Origin: Macrostomum hystrix
Taxonomy: Eukaryota; Platyhelminthes; Macrostomidae
Assembly (NCBI GenBank): GCA_950097015.1
Contig: CATNEN010000032.1
Coordinates: forward strand, 62,001-126,000
DNA length: 64,000 bases
Direction of reading: 5' to 3'
The first letter of the stretch is position 1. Each line of letters begins with the position of its first letter. The notes under the pieces are model-generated. The model did no database searches. It was given only the letters and a program-made list of their open reading frames with translations, and was not told the DNA's origin. The position numbers and the translations under genes were made by a program. Shown piece after piece: positions 22,401 through 33,820 of this stretch.

Positions 22401-24930
22401 CATGATTCAAACTCTGGTTTAGCCATGATTCAGACTCTAGTTTAGCCCTGATTCAAACTCTGGTTTAGCCATGATTCAGACGCTGGTTTAGCCATGATTC
22501 AGACTCTGGTTTAGCCATGATTCAGACGCTGGTTTAGCCATGATTTAGTCTCTGGTTTAGCCATGATTCAAACTCTGGTTTAGCCATGATTCAGACGCTG
22601 GTTTAGCCATGATTCAGACTCTGGTTTAGCCATGATTCAGACGCTGGTTTAGCCATGATTTAGTCTCTGGTTTAGCCATGATTCAAACTCTGGTTTAGCC
22701 ATGATTCAGACGCTGGTTTAGCCATGATTTAGTCTCTGGTTTAGCCCTGATTCAAACTCTGGTTTAGCCATGATTCAGACGCTGGTTTAGCCATGATTCA
22801 GACTCTGGTTTAGCCATGATTCAGACGCTGGTTTAGCCATGATTTAGTCTCTGGTTTAGCCATGATTCAAACTCTGGTTTAGCCATGCTGATGATGATGG
22901 TTTAGCCATGATTCAAAGCCTGGTGTAGCCATGATTTAGTCTCTGGTTTAGCCATGATTCAAACTCTGGTTTAGCCATGATTCAGACGCTGGTTTAGCCA
23001 TGATTCAGACGCTGGTTTAGCCATGATTTAGTCTCTGGTTTAGCCATGATTCAAACTCTGGTTTAGCCATGATTCAAACTCTGGTTTAGCCATGATTCAG
23101 ACTCTAGTTTAGCCCTGATTCAAACTCTGGTTTAGCCATGATTTAGTCTCTGGTTTAGCCATGATTCAGACTCTGGTTTAGCCATGCTGATGATGATGGT
23201 TTAGCCATGATTCAAAGCCTGGTGTAGCCATGATTTAGTCTCTGGTTTAGCCATGATTCAAACTCTGGTTTAGCCATGATTCAGACGCTGGTTTAGCCAT
23301 GATTCAGACGCTGGTTTAGCCATGATTTAGTCTCTGGTTTAGCCATGATTCAAACTCTGGTTTAGCCATGATTCAGACGCTGGTTTAGCCATGATTCAGA
23401 CTCTGGTTTAGCCATGATTCAGACGCTGGTTTAGCCATGATTTAGTCTCTGGTTTAGCCATGATTCAAACTCAGGTTTAGCCATGATTCAGACGCTGGTT
23501 TAGCCATGATTCAGACGCTGGTTTAGCCATGATTTAGTCTCTGGTTTAGCCATGATTCAGACTCTGGTTTAGCCATGCTGATGATGATGGTTTAGCCATG
23601 ATTCAAAGCCTGGTGTAGCCATGATTTAGTCTCTGGTTTAGCCATGATTCAAACTCTGGTTTAGCCATGATTCAGACGCTGGTTTAGCCATGATTCAGAC
23701 GCTGGTTTAGCCATGATTTAGTCTCTGGTTTAGCCATGATTCAAACTCTGGTTTAGCCATGATTCAAACTCTGGTTTAGCCATGATTCAGACGCTGGTTT
23801 AGCCATGATTTAGTCTCTGGTTTAGCCATGATTCAAACTCTGGTTTAGCCATGATTCAGACGCTGGTTTAGCCATGATTCAGACTCTGGTTTAGCCATGA
23901 TTCAGACGCTGGTTTAGCCATGATTTAGTCTCTGGTTTAGCCATGATTCAAACTCTGGTTTAGCCATGATTCAGACGCTGGTTTAGCCATGATTTAGTCT
24001 CTGGTTTAGCCCTGATTCAAACTCTGGTTTAGCCATGATTCAGACGCTGGTTTAGCCATGATTCAGACTCTGGTTTAGCCATGATTCAGACGCTGGTTTA
24101 GCCATGATTTAGTCTCTGGTTTAGCCATGATTCAAACTCTGGTTTAGCCATGATTCAGACGCTGGTTTAGCCATGATTTAGTCTCTGGTTTAGCCATGAT
24201 TCAAACTCAGGTTTAGCCATGATTCAGACGCTGGTTTAGCCATGATTCAGACGCTGGTTTAGCCATGATTGAAACTCTGGTTTAGCCATGATTCAGACGC
24301 TGGTTTAGCCATGATTCAGACGCTGGTTTAGCCATGATTCAGACGCTGGTTTAGCCATGATTGAAACTCTGGTTTAGCCATGATTGAAACTCTGGTTTTG
24401 CCATGATTCAGACTCTGGTTTCGCCATGATTCAAACTCTGGTTTAGCCATGGTTCAAACTCTGGTTTAGCCATGATTCAGACTCTAGTTTAGCCATGATT
24501 CAGACTCTGGTTTAGCCATGATTCAAACTCTGGTGTAGCCATTATTCAAACTCTGGTTTAGCCATGATTCAAACTCTGGTTTAGCCATGCTGATGATGAT
24601 GGTTTAGCCATGATTCAAAGCCTGGTGTAGCCATGATTTAGTCTCTGGTTTAGCCATGATTCAAACTCTGGTTTAGCCATGATACAGACGCTGGTTTAGC
24701 CATGATTCAAACTCTGGTTTAGCCATGATTGAAACTCTGGTTTTGCCATGATTCAGACTCTGGTTTAGCCATGATTCAAACTCTGGTTTAGCCATGGTTC
24801 AAACTCTGGTTTAGCCATGATTCAGACTCTAGTTTAGCCATGATTCAGACTCTGGTTTAGCCATGATTCAGACTCTGGTTTAGCCATGATTCAAACTCTA
24901 TTTTTGCAATGATTCAAACTCAGGTGTGCT
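19481..24930. repeat. 23-bp minisatellite with higher-order repeats in unit 2
   Basis: About 235 copies of TTTAGCCATGATTCAAACTC plus TGG. Marker variants include a CTGATGATGATGG insert, a TTTAGTCTCTGG copy and an ACTCTCGTTTTGCC copy. The CTCGTTTTGCC marker, with its flanking order, recurs at about 19540, 20758 and 21675. This gives higher-order units of about 1.2 and 0.9 kb. Confidence 0.96.
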
Positions 24931-25534
24931 ATGATTTATGATATTTTATTTACGAAATGAAAAAAATAAATTAAAATAATCTTCAATCACTACTGGCTGA
25001 AAATTAGTCTAAATGATTTGACGCAGTGCAGAATCGAACCCTAGCCTAGCCTAACCTATTCCTAGTGCCTACACATCGGCTATTCCGACTGTTGGTTAGT
25101 GGGTGCAAAAATCTGCCTTATAAAATGAATTCTCAAAGTTCTGGCTTTGTACAATGAAGTAAGAAAATAGAGTACACTCAGTCTCGCGGTTGGTTGTGTA
25201 CATTTATTTCTAATTTGTCTCCAGAGTGCAGGCTTCAAATTCAATCAGCTAGGGGTTGTTGCGCAATTTGACGATGCAATTCTAATTCAGTGGCAGTGAG
25301 TAAAATTCTCAATAGGCCAAGATGGTTTGACCTTTGAAAAAATCATGTTTTTCGAATATTTAATCCCCTTAGCAATAAAGTTAAGCTTAATAAAAATACG
25401 TGTATAATTCTCCCCATATTTAGCATCTTTTGGTGAAGAAATGGTGAAAATCGGTTGAGCCGTTCGGGAGCTAGTCGATTGCAAACATACAAGCAAGCAA
25501 GCAAGCAAGCAAGATTTTCATTTTTAGTATATTA
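24931..25534. repeat. Unit tail, single-copy part (unit 2)
   Basis: Near-identical to the tail of unit 1 up to about 25300, with a few substitutions. It then carries the short-unit type right end with an (AAGC)n tract. Confidence 0.85.
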
Positions 25535-25862
25535 GACTAGCTGCCTTCGCTACCCTCTGGGTAGCCTCCCTGTGAGTTCTTATCAGTTCGTTATCAAAAC
25601 TGGCTCTGATGCAATCATTAAAATTGGCACTGGAGCCTCACTGTGCACAAGCTGAAAACAAGAATGCATTAGAAAAGCCTATTTAAAACTGTTTTTCGAA
25701 TATTTAATCCCCTTGGCAATGGAATTAAGCTTAATAAAAATACGTGTACCGATTCCGGCCCATTTGTGATCTTTTGGTGAAGGAATTGTGAAAATCGGTT
25801 GAGCCGTTCGGGAGCTAGTCGATTGCAAACAAGCAAGCAAGATTTTCATTTTTAGTATATAA
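25535..25862 (-). mobile_element. Short Helentron/HINE-like unit (solo)
   Basis: A 328-bp copy of the short repeat lies between giant units 2 and 3. It starts GACTAGCTGCCTTC, followed by the perfect hairpin GCTACCC-TCT-GGGTAGC. It ends GGAGCTAGTCGATTGC, an AAGC tract and GATTTTCATTTTTAGTATAT. See the tandem array at 29047-33820 for the consensus. Confidence 0.7.
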
Positions 25863-25961
25863 GACTAGCAAGTTTTGCCCCCCTTCGGGGAGCAGAAAAA
25901 ATTTTTAACTCGTCCAGTATATACTTTTTAGCAGCTGTATTGTCAGCCTTTTTTGCGCTAC

Positions 25962-27770
25962 AATGATCAGTTGACAATGATCCCCCAGTTGATAATGATC
26001 CCCCAGTTGACAATGATCCCCCAGTTGATAATGATCCCCCAGTTGACAATGATCCCCCAGTTGACAATGATCCCCCAGTTGACAATGATCCCCCAGTTGA
26101 TAATGATCACCCAGTTGACAATGATCCCCCAGTTGACAATGATCCCCCAGTTGACAATGATCCCCCAGTTGACAATGATCTCCCAGTTGACAATGATCCA
26201 CCAGTTGACAATGATCCCCCAGTTGACAATGATCCCACAGTTGACAATGATCCCCCAGTTGACAATGATCCCCCAGTTGATAATGATCACCCAGTTGACA
26301 ATGATCCTCCAGTTGACAATGATCCCCCAGTTGACAATGATCCCCCAGTTGACAATGATCTCCCAGTTGACAATGATCCACCAGTTGACAATGATCCCCC
26401 AGTTGACAATGATCACCCAGTTGAAGATGATCCCCCAGTTGACAATGATCCCACAGTTGACAATGATCCCCCAGTTGATGATGATCCCCCAGTTTACAAT
26501 GATCTCCCAGTTGACAATGATCCCCCAGTTGAAGATGATCCCCCAGTTGACAATGATCACCCAGTTCACAATGATCCCCAGTTGGCCATGATCCCCTAGT
26601 TGACAATGATCCTACAGTTGACAATGATCCCCCAGTTGACAATGATCCCCCAGTTGATAATGATCCCCCAGTTGACAATGATCCCCCAGTTGACAATGAT
26701 CCCCCAGTTGACAATGATCCCCCAGTTGATAATGATCACCCAGTTGACAATGATCCCCCAGTTGACAATGATCCCCCAGTTGACAATGATCCCCCAGTTG
26801 ACAATGATCTCCCAGTTGACAATGATCCACCAGTTGACAATGATCCCCCAGTTGACAATGATCCCACAGTTGACAATGATCCCCCAGTTGACAATGATCC
26901 CCCAGTTGATAATGATCACCCAGTTGACAATGATCCTCCAGTTGACAATGATCCCCCAGTTGACAATGATCCCCCAGTTGACAATGATCTCCCAGTTGAC
27001 AATGATCCACCAGTTGACAATGATCCCCCAGTTGACAATGATCACCCAGTTGAAGATGATCCCCCAGTTGACAATGATCCCACAGTTGACAATGATCCCC
27101 CAGTTGATGATGATCCCCCAGTTTACAATGATCTCCCAGTTGACAATGATCCCCCAGTTGAAGATGATCCCCCAGTTGACAATGATCACCCAGTTCACAA
27201 TGATCCCCAGTTGGCCATGATCCCCTAGTTGACAATGATCCTACAGTTGACAATGATCCCCCAGTTGACAATGATCCCCCAGTTGATGATGATCCCCCAG
27301 TTTACAATGATCTCCCAGTTGACAATGATCCCCCAGTTGAAGATGATCCCCCAGTTGACAATGATCACCCAGTTCACAATGATCCCCAGTTGGCCATGAT
27401 CCCCTAGTTGACAATGATCCTACAGTTGACAATGATCCCCCAGTTGACAATGATCCCCCAGTTGACATGATTACCCAGTTGACAATCATTCCCCAGTGGA
27501 CAATGATCCCCTAGTTGACAATGATCCCCCAGTTGAAAATGATACCCCAGTTGACAATGATCCCCCAGTTGACGATGATCCCCCAGTTGACAATGATCCC
27601 CCAGTTGACAATGATCCCCCAGTTGACAATGATCCCCCAGTTGACAATGATCCCCCAGTTGACAATTATCCCCCAGTTTACCATGATCCCCCAGTTGACG
27701 ATTATCCCCCAGTTCACCATGATCCCCATTTTGATGATGACTCCCCAGTTGACGTTGATTTTTCAAACAC
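25962..27770. repeat. 18-bp minisatellite with 629-bp higher-order repeat
   Basis: GATCCCCCAGTTGACAAT copies are arranged in a 629-bp block that is almost perfectly duplicated. The marker CAGTTGGCCATGATCCCCTA occurs at about 26580, 27209 and, in a shortened third block, 27388. Confidence 0.96.
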
Positions 27771-28430
27771 TGGGTTAGCCAAGATTCAAACTCAGGTTTC
27801 GCCATGTTTTAAACCCTGGTGGGCTATGATTCAAACTCTCGCCATGATTCAGACTCTGGTTGGCTATGATTCAAACTCTGGTTTAGCCAAGATTCAAACT
27901 CTGGTTTAGCCATGTTTTAAACCCTGGTGGGCTATGATTCAAACTCTCGTTTTGCCATGATTCAGACTCTGGTTTAGCCATGATTCAGACTCTGGTTTTG
28001 CCATGATTCAAGCTCTGGTTTAGCCATGTTTCAAACTCTGGTTTAGCCATGATTCAAACTCTGGTTTAGCCATGATTCAGACTCTGGTTTAGCCATGATT
28101 CAGACTCTGGTTTAGCCATGATTCAGACTCTGGTTTAGCCATGATTCAAACTCTGGTTTAGCCATGATTCAGACTCTGGTTTAGCCATGATTCAAACTCT
28201 GGTGTAGCCATGATTCAGACTCTGGTTTAGCCATGATTCAAACTCTGGTGTAGCCATGATTCAGACTCTGGTTTAGCCATGATTCAAACGCTGGTGTAGC
28301 CATGATTCAAACTCTGGTGTAGCCATGATTCAGACTCCGGTTTAGCCATGATTCAAACGCTGGTGTAGCCATGATTCAGACTCTGGTTTTGCCATGATTT
28401 AGACTCTATTGTTGCAATGATTCAAACTCA
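27771..28430. repeat. 23-bp minisatellite in unit 3
   Basis: About 28 copies of the TTTAGCCATGATTCAGACTC family, with the GGTGTAGCC variant frequent. Confidence 0.95.
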
Positions 28431-29046
28431 GATTTGCTATGATTTATGATATTTTATTTACGAAATGAAAAAAATAAATCAAAATAATCTTCAATCACTA
28501 CTGGCTGAAAATTAGTCTAAATGATTTGACGCAGTGCAGAATCGAACCCTAGCCTAGCCTATAACCTATTCCTAGTGCCTACACATCGGCTATTCCGACT
28601 GTTGGTTAGTGGGTGCAAAAATCAGCCTTATAAAATGAATTATCAAAGTTCTGGCTTTGTACAATGAAGTGAGAAAATAGAGTACACTCAGTCTCACGGT
28701 TGGTTGTGTACATTTATTTCCAATTTGTCTCCAGAGTGCAGGCTTCAAATTCAATCAGCTAGGGGTTGTTGCGCAATTTGACGATGCAATTCCAATTCAG
28801 TGGCAGTCAGTGAATGAAATTCTCAATAGGCCAAGATAGTTTGACCTTTGAAATGGTCAAAAAACATGTTTTTCGAATATTTAATCCCCTTAGCAATAAA
28901 GTTAAGCTTAATAAAAATACGTGTACAATTGTCCCCATATTTAGCATCTTTTGGTGAAGAAATAGTGAAAATCGGTTAAGCCGTTTTTGAGAAAATCGAT
29001 CGCGCATACATATATATATATAGATAGTTTTCATCTTTAGTTATAT
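28431..29046. repeat. Unit tail, single-copy part (unit 3)
   Basis: Third copy of the tail. It is more diverged than the first two (CCTATAACC insertion, ATCAGCC, TTATCAAAG). Confidence 0.85.
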
Positions 29047-32000
29047 GACTAGCTGCCTTCGCTACCCTCTGGGTAGCCTCCCTGTGAGTTCTTATCAGTA
29101 CGCGCGTGCGTTATCAAAACTGGCTCTGATGCAATCATTAAAGTTGGCACTGGAGCCTCACTGTGCACAAGCTGAAAACAAGAATGCATTAGAAAAGCCT
29201 ATTTAAAACTGTTTTTCGAATATTTAATCCCCTTGGCAATGGAATTAAGCTTAATAAAAATACGTGTACCGATTCCGGCCCATTTGTGATATTTTGGCGA
29301 AGGAATTGTGAAAATCGGTTGAGCCGTTCGGGAGCTAGTCGATTGCAAACATACAAGCAAGATTTTCATTTTTAGTATATTAGAAGACTAGCTGCCTTCG
29401 CTACCCTCTGGGTAGCCTCCCTGTGAGTTCTTATCAGTACGCGCGTGCGTTATCAAAACTGGCTCTGATGCAATCATTAAATTTGGCACTGGAGGCCTCA
29501 CTGTGCACAAGCTGTAAACAAGAATGCATTAGAAAAGCCTATTTAAAACAGTTTTTCGAATATTTAATCCCCTTGCCAATGGAATTAAGCTTAATAAAAT
29601 TACGTGTACCGATTCCGGCCCATTTGTGATCTTTTGGCGAAGGAATTTTGAAAATCGGTTGAGCCGTTCGGGAGCTAGTCGATTGCAAACAAACATACAA
29701 ACATACAAACATACAAGATTTTCATTTTTAGTATATTAGACTAGCTGCCTTCGCTACCCTCTGGGTAGCCTCACTTGAGTTCTTATCAGTGCGTTATCAA
29801 AATTGGCTCTGATGCAATCATTAAAATTGGCACTGGAGCCTCACTGTGCACAAGCTGAAAACAAGAATGCATTAGAAAAGCCTATTTAAAACTGTTTTTC
29901 GAATATTTAATCCCCTTGCCAATGGAATTAAGCTTAATAAAAATACGTGTACCGATTCCGGCCCATTTGTGATCTTTTGGCGAAGGAATTGTGAAAATCG
30001 GTTGAGCCGTTCGGGAGCTAGTCGATTGCAAACATACAAACATACAAGATTTTCATTTTTAGTATATTAGACTAGCTGCCTTCGCTACCCTCTGGGTAGC
30101 CTCACTGGAGTTCTTATCAGTTCGTTATCAAAACTGGCTCTGATGCAATCATTAAAATTGGCACTGGAGCCTCACTGTGCACAAGCTGAAAACAAGAATG
30201 CATTAGAAAAGCCTATTTAAAGCAGTTTTTCGAATATTTAATCCCCTTGGCAATGGAATTAAGCTTAATAAAAATACGTGTACCGATTCCGGCCTATTTG
30301 TGATCTTTTGGTGAAGGAATTGTTAAAATCGGTTGAGCCGTTCGGGAGCTAGTCGATTGCAAACATACAAACATACAAACATACAAACAAGATTTTCATT
30401 TTTAGTATATTAGACTAGCTGCCTTCGCTACCCTCTGGGTAGCCTCCCTGTGAGTTCTTATCAGTACGCGCGTGCGTTATCAAAACTGGCTCTGATGCAA
30501 TCATTAAAATTGGCACTGGAGGCCTCACTGTGCACAAGCTGAAAACAAGAATGCATTAGAAAAGCCTATTTAAAACAGTTTTTCGAATATTTAATCCCCT
30601 TGGCAATGGAATTAAGCTTAATAAAAATACGTGTACCGATTCCGGCCCAATTGCGATCTTTTGGCGAAGGAATTGCGAAAATCGGTTGAGCCGTTCGGGA
30701 GCTAGTCGATTGCAAACAAGCAAGCAAGATTTTCATTTTTAGTATATTAGAAGACTAGCTGCCTTCGCTACCCTCTGGGTAGCCTCCCTGTGAGTTCTTA
30801 TCAGTACGCGCGTGCGTTATCAAAACTGGCTCTGATGCAATCATTAAATTTGGCACTGGAGGCCTAACTGTGCACAAGCTGAAAACAAGAATGCATTAGA
30901 AAAGCCTATTTAAAACTGTTTTTCGAATATTTAATCCCCTTGCAAATGGAATTAAGCTTAATAAAATTACGTGTACCGATTCCGGCCCATTTGTGATCTT
31001 TTGGCGAAGGAATTGCGAAAATCGGTTGAGCCGTTCGGGAGCTAGTCGATTGCAAACAAACATACAAGCAAGATTTTCATTTTTAGTATATAAGACTAGC
31101 TGCCTTCGCTACCCTCTGGGTAGCCTCACTGGAGTTCTTATCAGTTCGTTATCAAAACTGGCTCTGATGCAATCATTAAAATTGGCACTGGAGCCTCACT
31201 GTGCACAAGCTGAAAACAAGAATGCATTAGAAAAGCCTATTTAAAACTGTTTTTCGAATATTTAATCCCCTTGGCAATGGAATTAAGCTTAAAAAAAATA
31301 CGTGTACCGATTCGGGCCCATTTGTGATCTTTTGGCGAAGGAATTGTGAAAATCGGTTGAGCCGTTCGGGAGCTAGTCGATTGCAAACATACAAACATAC
31401 AAACATACAAACAAGATTTTCATTTTTAGTATATAGAAGCAAGCAAGCAAGATTTTCATTTTTAGTATATTAGACTAGCTGCCTTCGCTACCCTCTGGGT
31501 AGCCTCCCTGTGAGTTCTTATCAGTACGCGCGTGCGTTATCAAAACTGGCTCTGATGCAATCATTAAAATTGGCACTGGAGCCTCACTGTGCACAAGCTG
31601 TAAACAAGAATGCATTAGAAAAGCCTATTTAAAACTGTTTTTCGAATATTTAATCCCCTTGGCAATGGAATTAAGCTTAATAAAATTACGTGTACCGATT
31701 CCGGCCCAATTGTGATCTTTTGGCGAAGGAATTGTGAAAATCGGTTAAGCCGTTCGGGAGCTAGTCGATTGCAAACAAGCAAGCAAGATTTTCATTTTTA
31801 GTATATAAGACTAGCTGCCTTCGCTACCCTCTGGGTAGCCTCACTGGAGTTCTTATCAGTGCGTTATCAAAACTGGCTCTGATGCAATCATAAAAATTGG
31901 CACTGGAGCCTCACTGTGCACAAGCTGAAAACAAGAATGCATTAGAAAAGCCTATTTAAAACTGTTTTTCGAATATTTAATCCCCTTGCCAATGGAATTA

Positions 32001-33820
32001 AGCTTAATAAAATTACGTGTACCGATTCCGGCCCATTTGTGATCTTTTGGCGAAGGAATTGCGAAAATCGGTTGAGCCGTTCGGGAGCTAGTCGATTGCA
32101 AACATACAAACATACAAACAAGATTTTCATTTTTAGTATATTAGACTAGCTGCCTTCGCTACCCTCTGGGTAGCCTCCCTGTGAGTTCTTATCAGTTCGT
32201 TATCAAAACTGGCTCTGATGCAATCATTAAAATTGGCACTGGAGCCTCACTGTGCACAAGCTGAAAACAAGAATGCATTAGAAAAGCCTATTTAAAACTG
32301 TTTTTCGAATATTTAATCCCCTTGGCAATGGAATTAAGCTTAATAAAAATACGTGTACCGATTCCGGCCCATTTGTGATCTTTTGGCGAAGGAATTGCGA
32401 AAATCGGTTAAGCCGTTCGGGAGCTAGTCGATTGCAAACATACAAACATACAAACAAGATTTTCATTTTTAGTATATTAGACTAGCTGCCTTCGCTACCC
32501 TCTGGGTAGCCTCACTGGAGTTCTTATCAGTGCGTTATCAAAACTGGCTCTGATGCAATCATTAAAATTGGCACTGGAGCCTCACTGTGCACAAGCTGAA
32601 AACAAGAATGCATTAGAAAAGCCTATTTAAAACTGTTTTTCGAATATTTAATCCCCTTGGCAATGGAATTAAGCTTAATAAAAATACGTGTACCGATTCC
32701 GGCCCATTTGTGATCTTTTGGCGAAGGAATTGCGAAAATCGGTTAAGCCGTTCGGGAGCTAGTCGATTGCAAACATACAAACATACAAACAAGATTTTCA
32801 TTTTTAGTATATTAGACTAGCTGCCTTCGCTACCCTCTGGGTAGCCTCACTGGAGTTCTTATCAGTGCGTTATCAAAACTGGCTCCGATGCAATCATTAA
32901 AATTGGCACTGGAGCCTCACTGCGCACAAGCTGAAAACAAGAATGCATTAGAAAAGCCTATTTAAAACTGTTTTTCGAATATTTAATCCCCTTGGCAATG
33001 GAATTAAGCTTAAAAAAAATACGTGTACCGATTCGGGCCCATTTGTGATCTTTTGGCGAAGGAATTGTGAAAATCGGTTGAGCCGTTCGGGAGCTAGTCG
33101 ATTGCAAACATACAAGCAAGATTTTCATTTTTAGTATATAAGACTAGCTGCCTTCGCTACCCTCTGGGTAGCCTCCCTGTGAGTTCTTATCAGTACGCGC
33201 GTGCGTTATCAAAACTGGCTCTGATGCAATCATTAAATTTGGCACTGGAGGCCTAACTGTGCACAAGCTGAAAACAAGAATGCATTAGAAAAGCCTATTT
33301 AAAACTGTTTTTCGAATATTTAATCCCCTTGCAAATGGAATTAAGCTTAATAAAATTACGTGTACCGATTCCGGCCCATTTGTGATCTTTTGGCGAAGGA
33401 ATTGCGAAAATCGGTTGAGCCGTTCGGGAGCTAGTCGATTGCAAACATACAAGCAAGCAAGATTTTCATTTTTAGTATAATAAGAAGACTAGCTGCCTTC
33501 GCTACCCTCTGGGTAGCCTCACTGGAGTTCTTATCAGTTCGTTATCAAAACTGGCTCTGATGCAATCATAAAAATTGGCACTGGAGCCTCACTGTGCACA
33601 AGCTGAAAACAAGAATGCATTAGAAAAGCCTATTTAAAACTGTTTTTCGAATATTTAATCCCCTTGGCAATGAAATTAAGCTTAATAAAATTACGTGTAC
33701 CGATTCCGGCCCAATTGTGATCTTTTGGCGAAGGAATTGTGAAAATCGGTTGAGCCGTTCGGGAGCTAGTCGATTGCAAACATACAAACATACAAGATTT
33801 TCTTTTTTAGTATATAAGAA
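29047..33820 (-). repeat. Tandem array of 14 short Helentron/HINE-like units
   Basis: 14 head-to-tail copies of 327-379 bp start at 29047, 29386, 29739, 30070, 30413, 30753, 31094, 31473, 31809, 32144, 32480, 32815, 33142 and 33487. Each begins GACTAGCTGCC and a 7-bp-stem hairpin (GCTACCC/GGGTAGC). Each ends with the inverted AGCTAGTC, a short (AAGC)n or (AAACATAC)n tract, and GATTTTCATTTTTAGTATAT. Copies are mostly over 95 % alike by eye. They differ in the microsatellite tract and in a TACGCGCGTGCG versus TTCG/TGCG segment. The copy at 31094 carries a duplicated right tail. Minus-strand ORFs (about 62 residues) recur with the unit and have no coding support. Confidence 0.9.

Larger units (their letters stand above)
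18375..25534 (-). mobile_element. Giant Helentron/HINE-like repeat unit 2
   Basis: 7.2 kb, head-to-tail with unit 1 and organised in the same way: left hairpin end (GACTAGCAAGTTTTGCC), 18-bp array (18470-19480), junction, 23-bp array (19480-24930), tail. The right end differs from unit 1. It has GGAGCTAGTCGATTGC and an (AAGC)n tract before GATTTTCATTTTTAGTATAT. AGCTAGTC is the inverted copy of the GACTAGCT found at the start of the short units. Confidence 0.6.
25863..29046 (-). mobile_element. Giant Helentron/HINE-like repeat unit 3
   Basis: 3.2 kb with the same order: GACTAGCAAG hairpin end, 18-bp array (25962-27770), junction, short 23-bp array (27770-28430) and tail. The right end is decayed (GCCGTTTTTGAGAAAATCGA, then a TATATA tract). 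Confidence 0.6.

Noticed and set aside
13446-28430. CRISPR-like appearance of the repeats
   Set aside because: The units are contiguous tandem copies with no unique spacers, no leader and no cas genes, in animal DNA. They are minisatellites.
29047-33820. Recurrent ~62-codon minus-strand ORFs (LAPERLNRFSQFLRQKI type)
   Set aside because: They recur with the repeat unit, start inside the microsatellite tract and shift in extent with its length. There is no coding signal.
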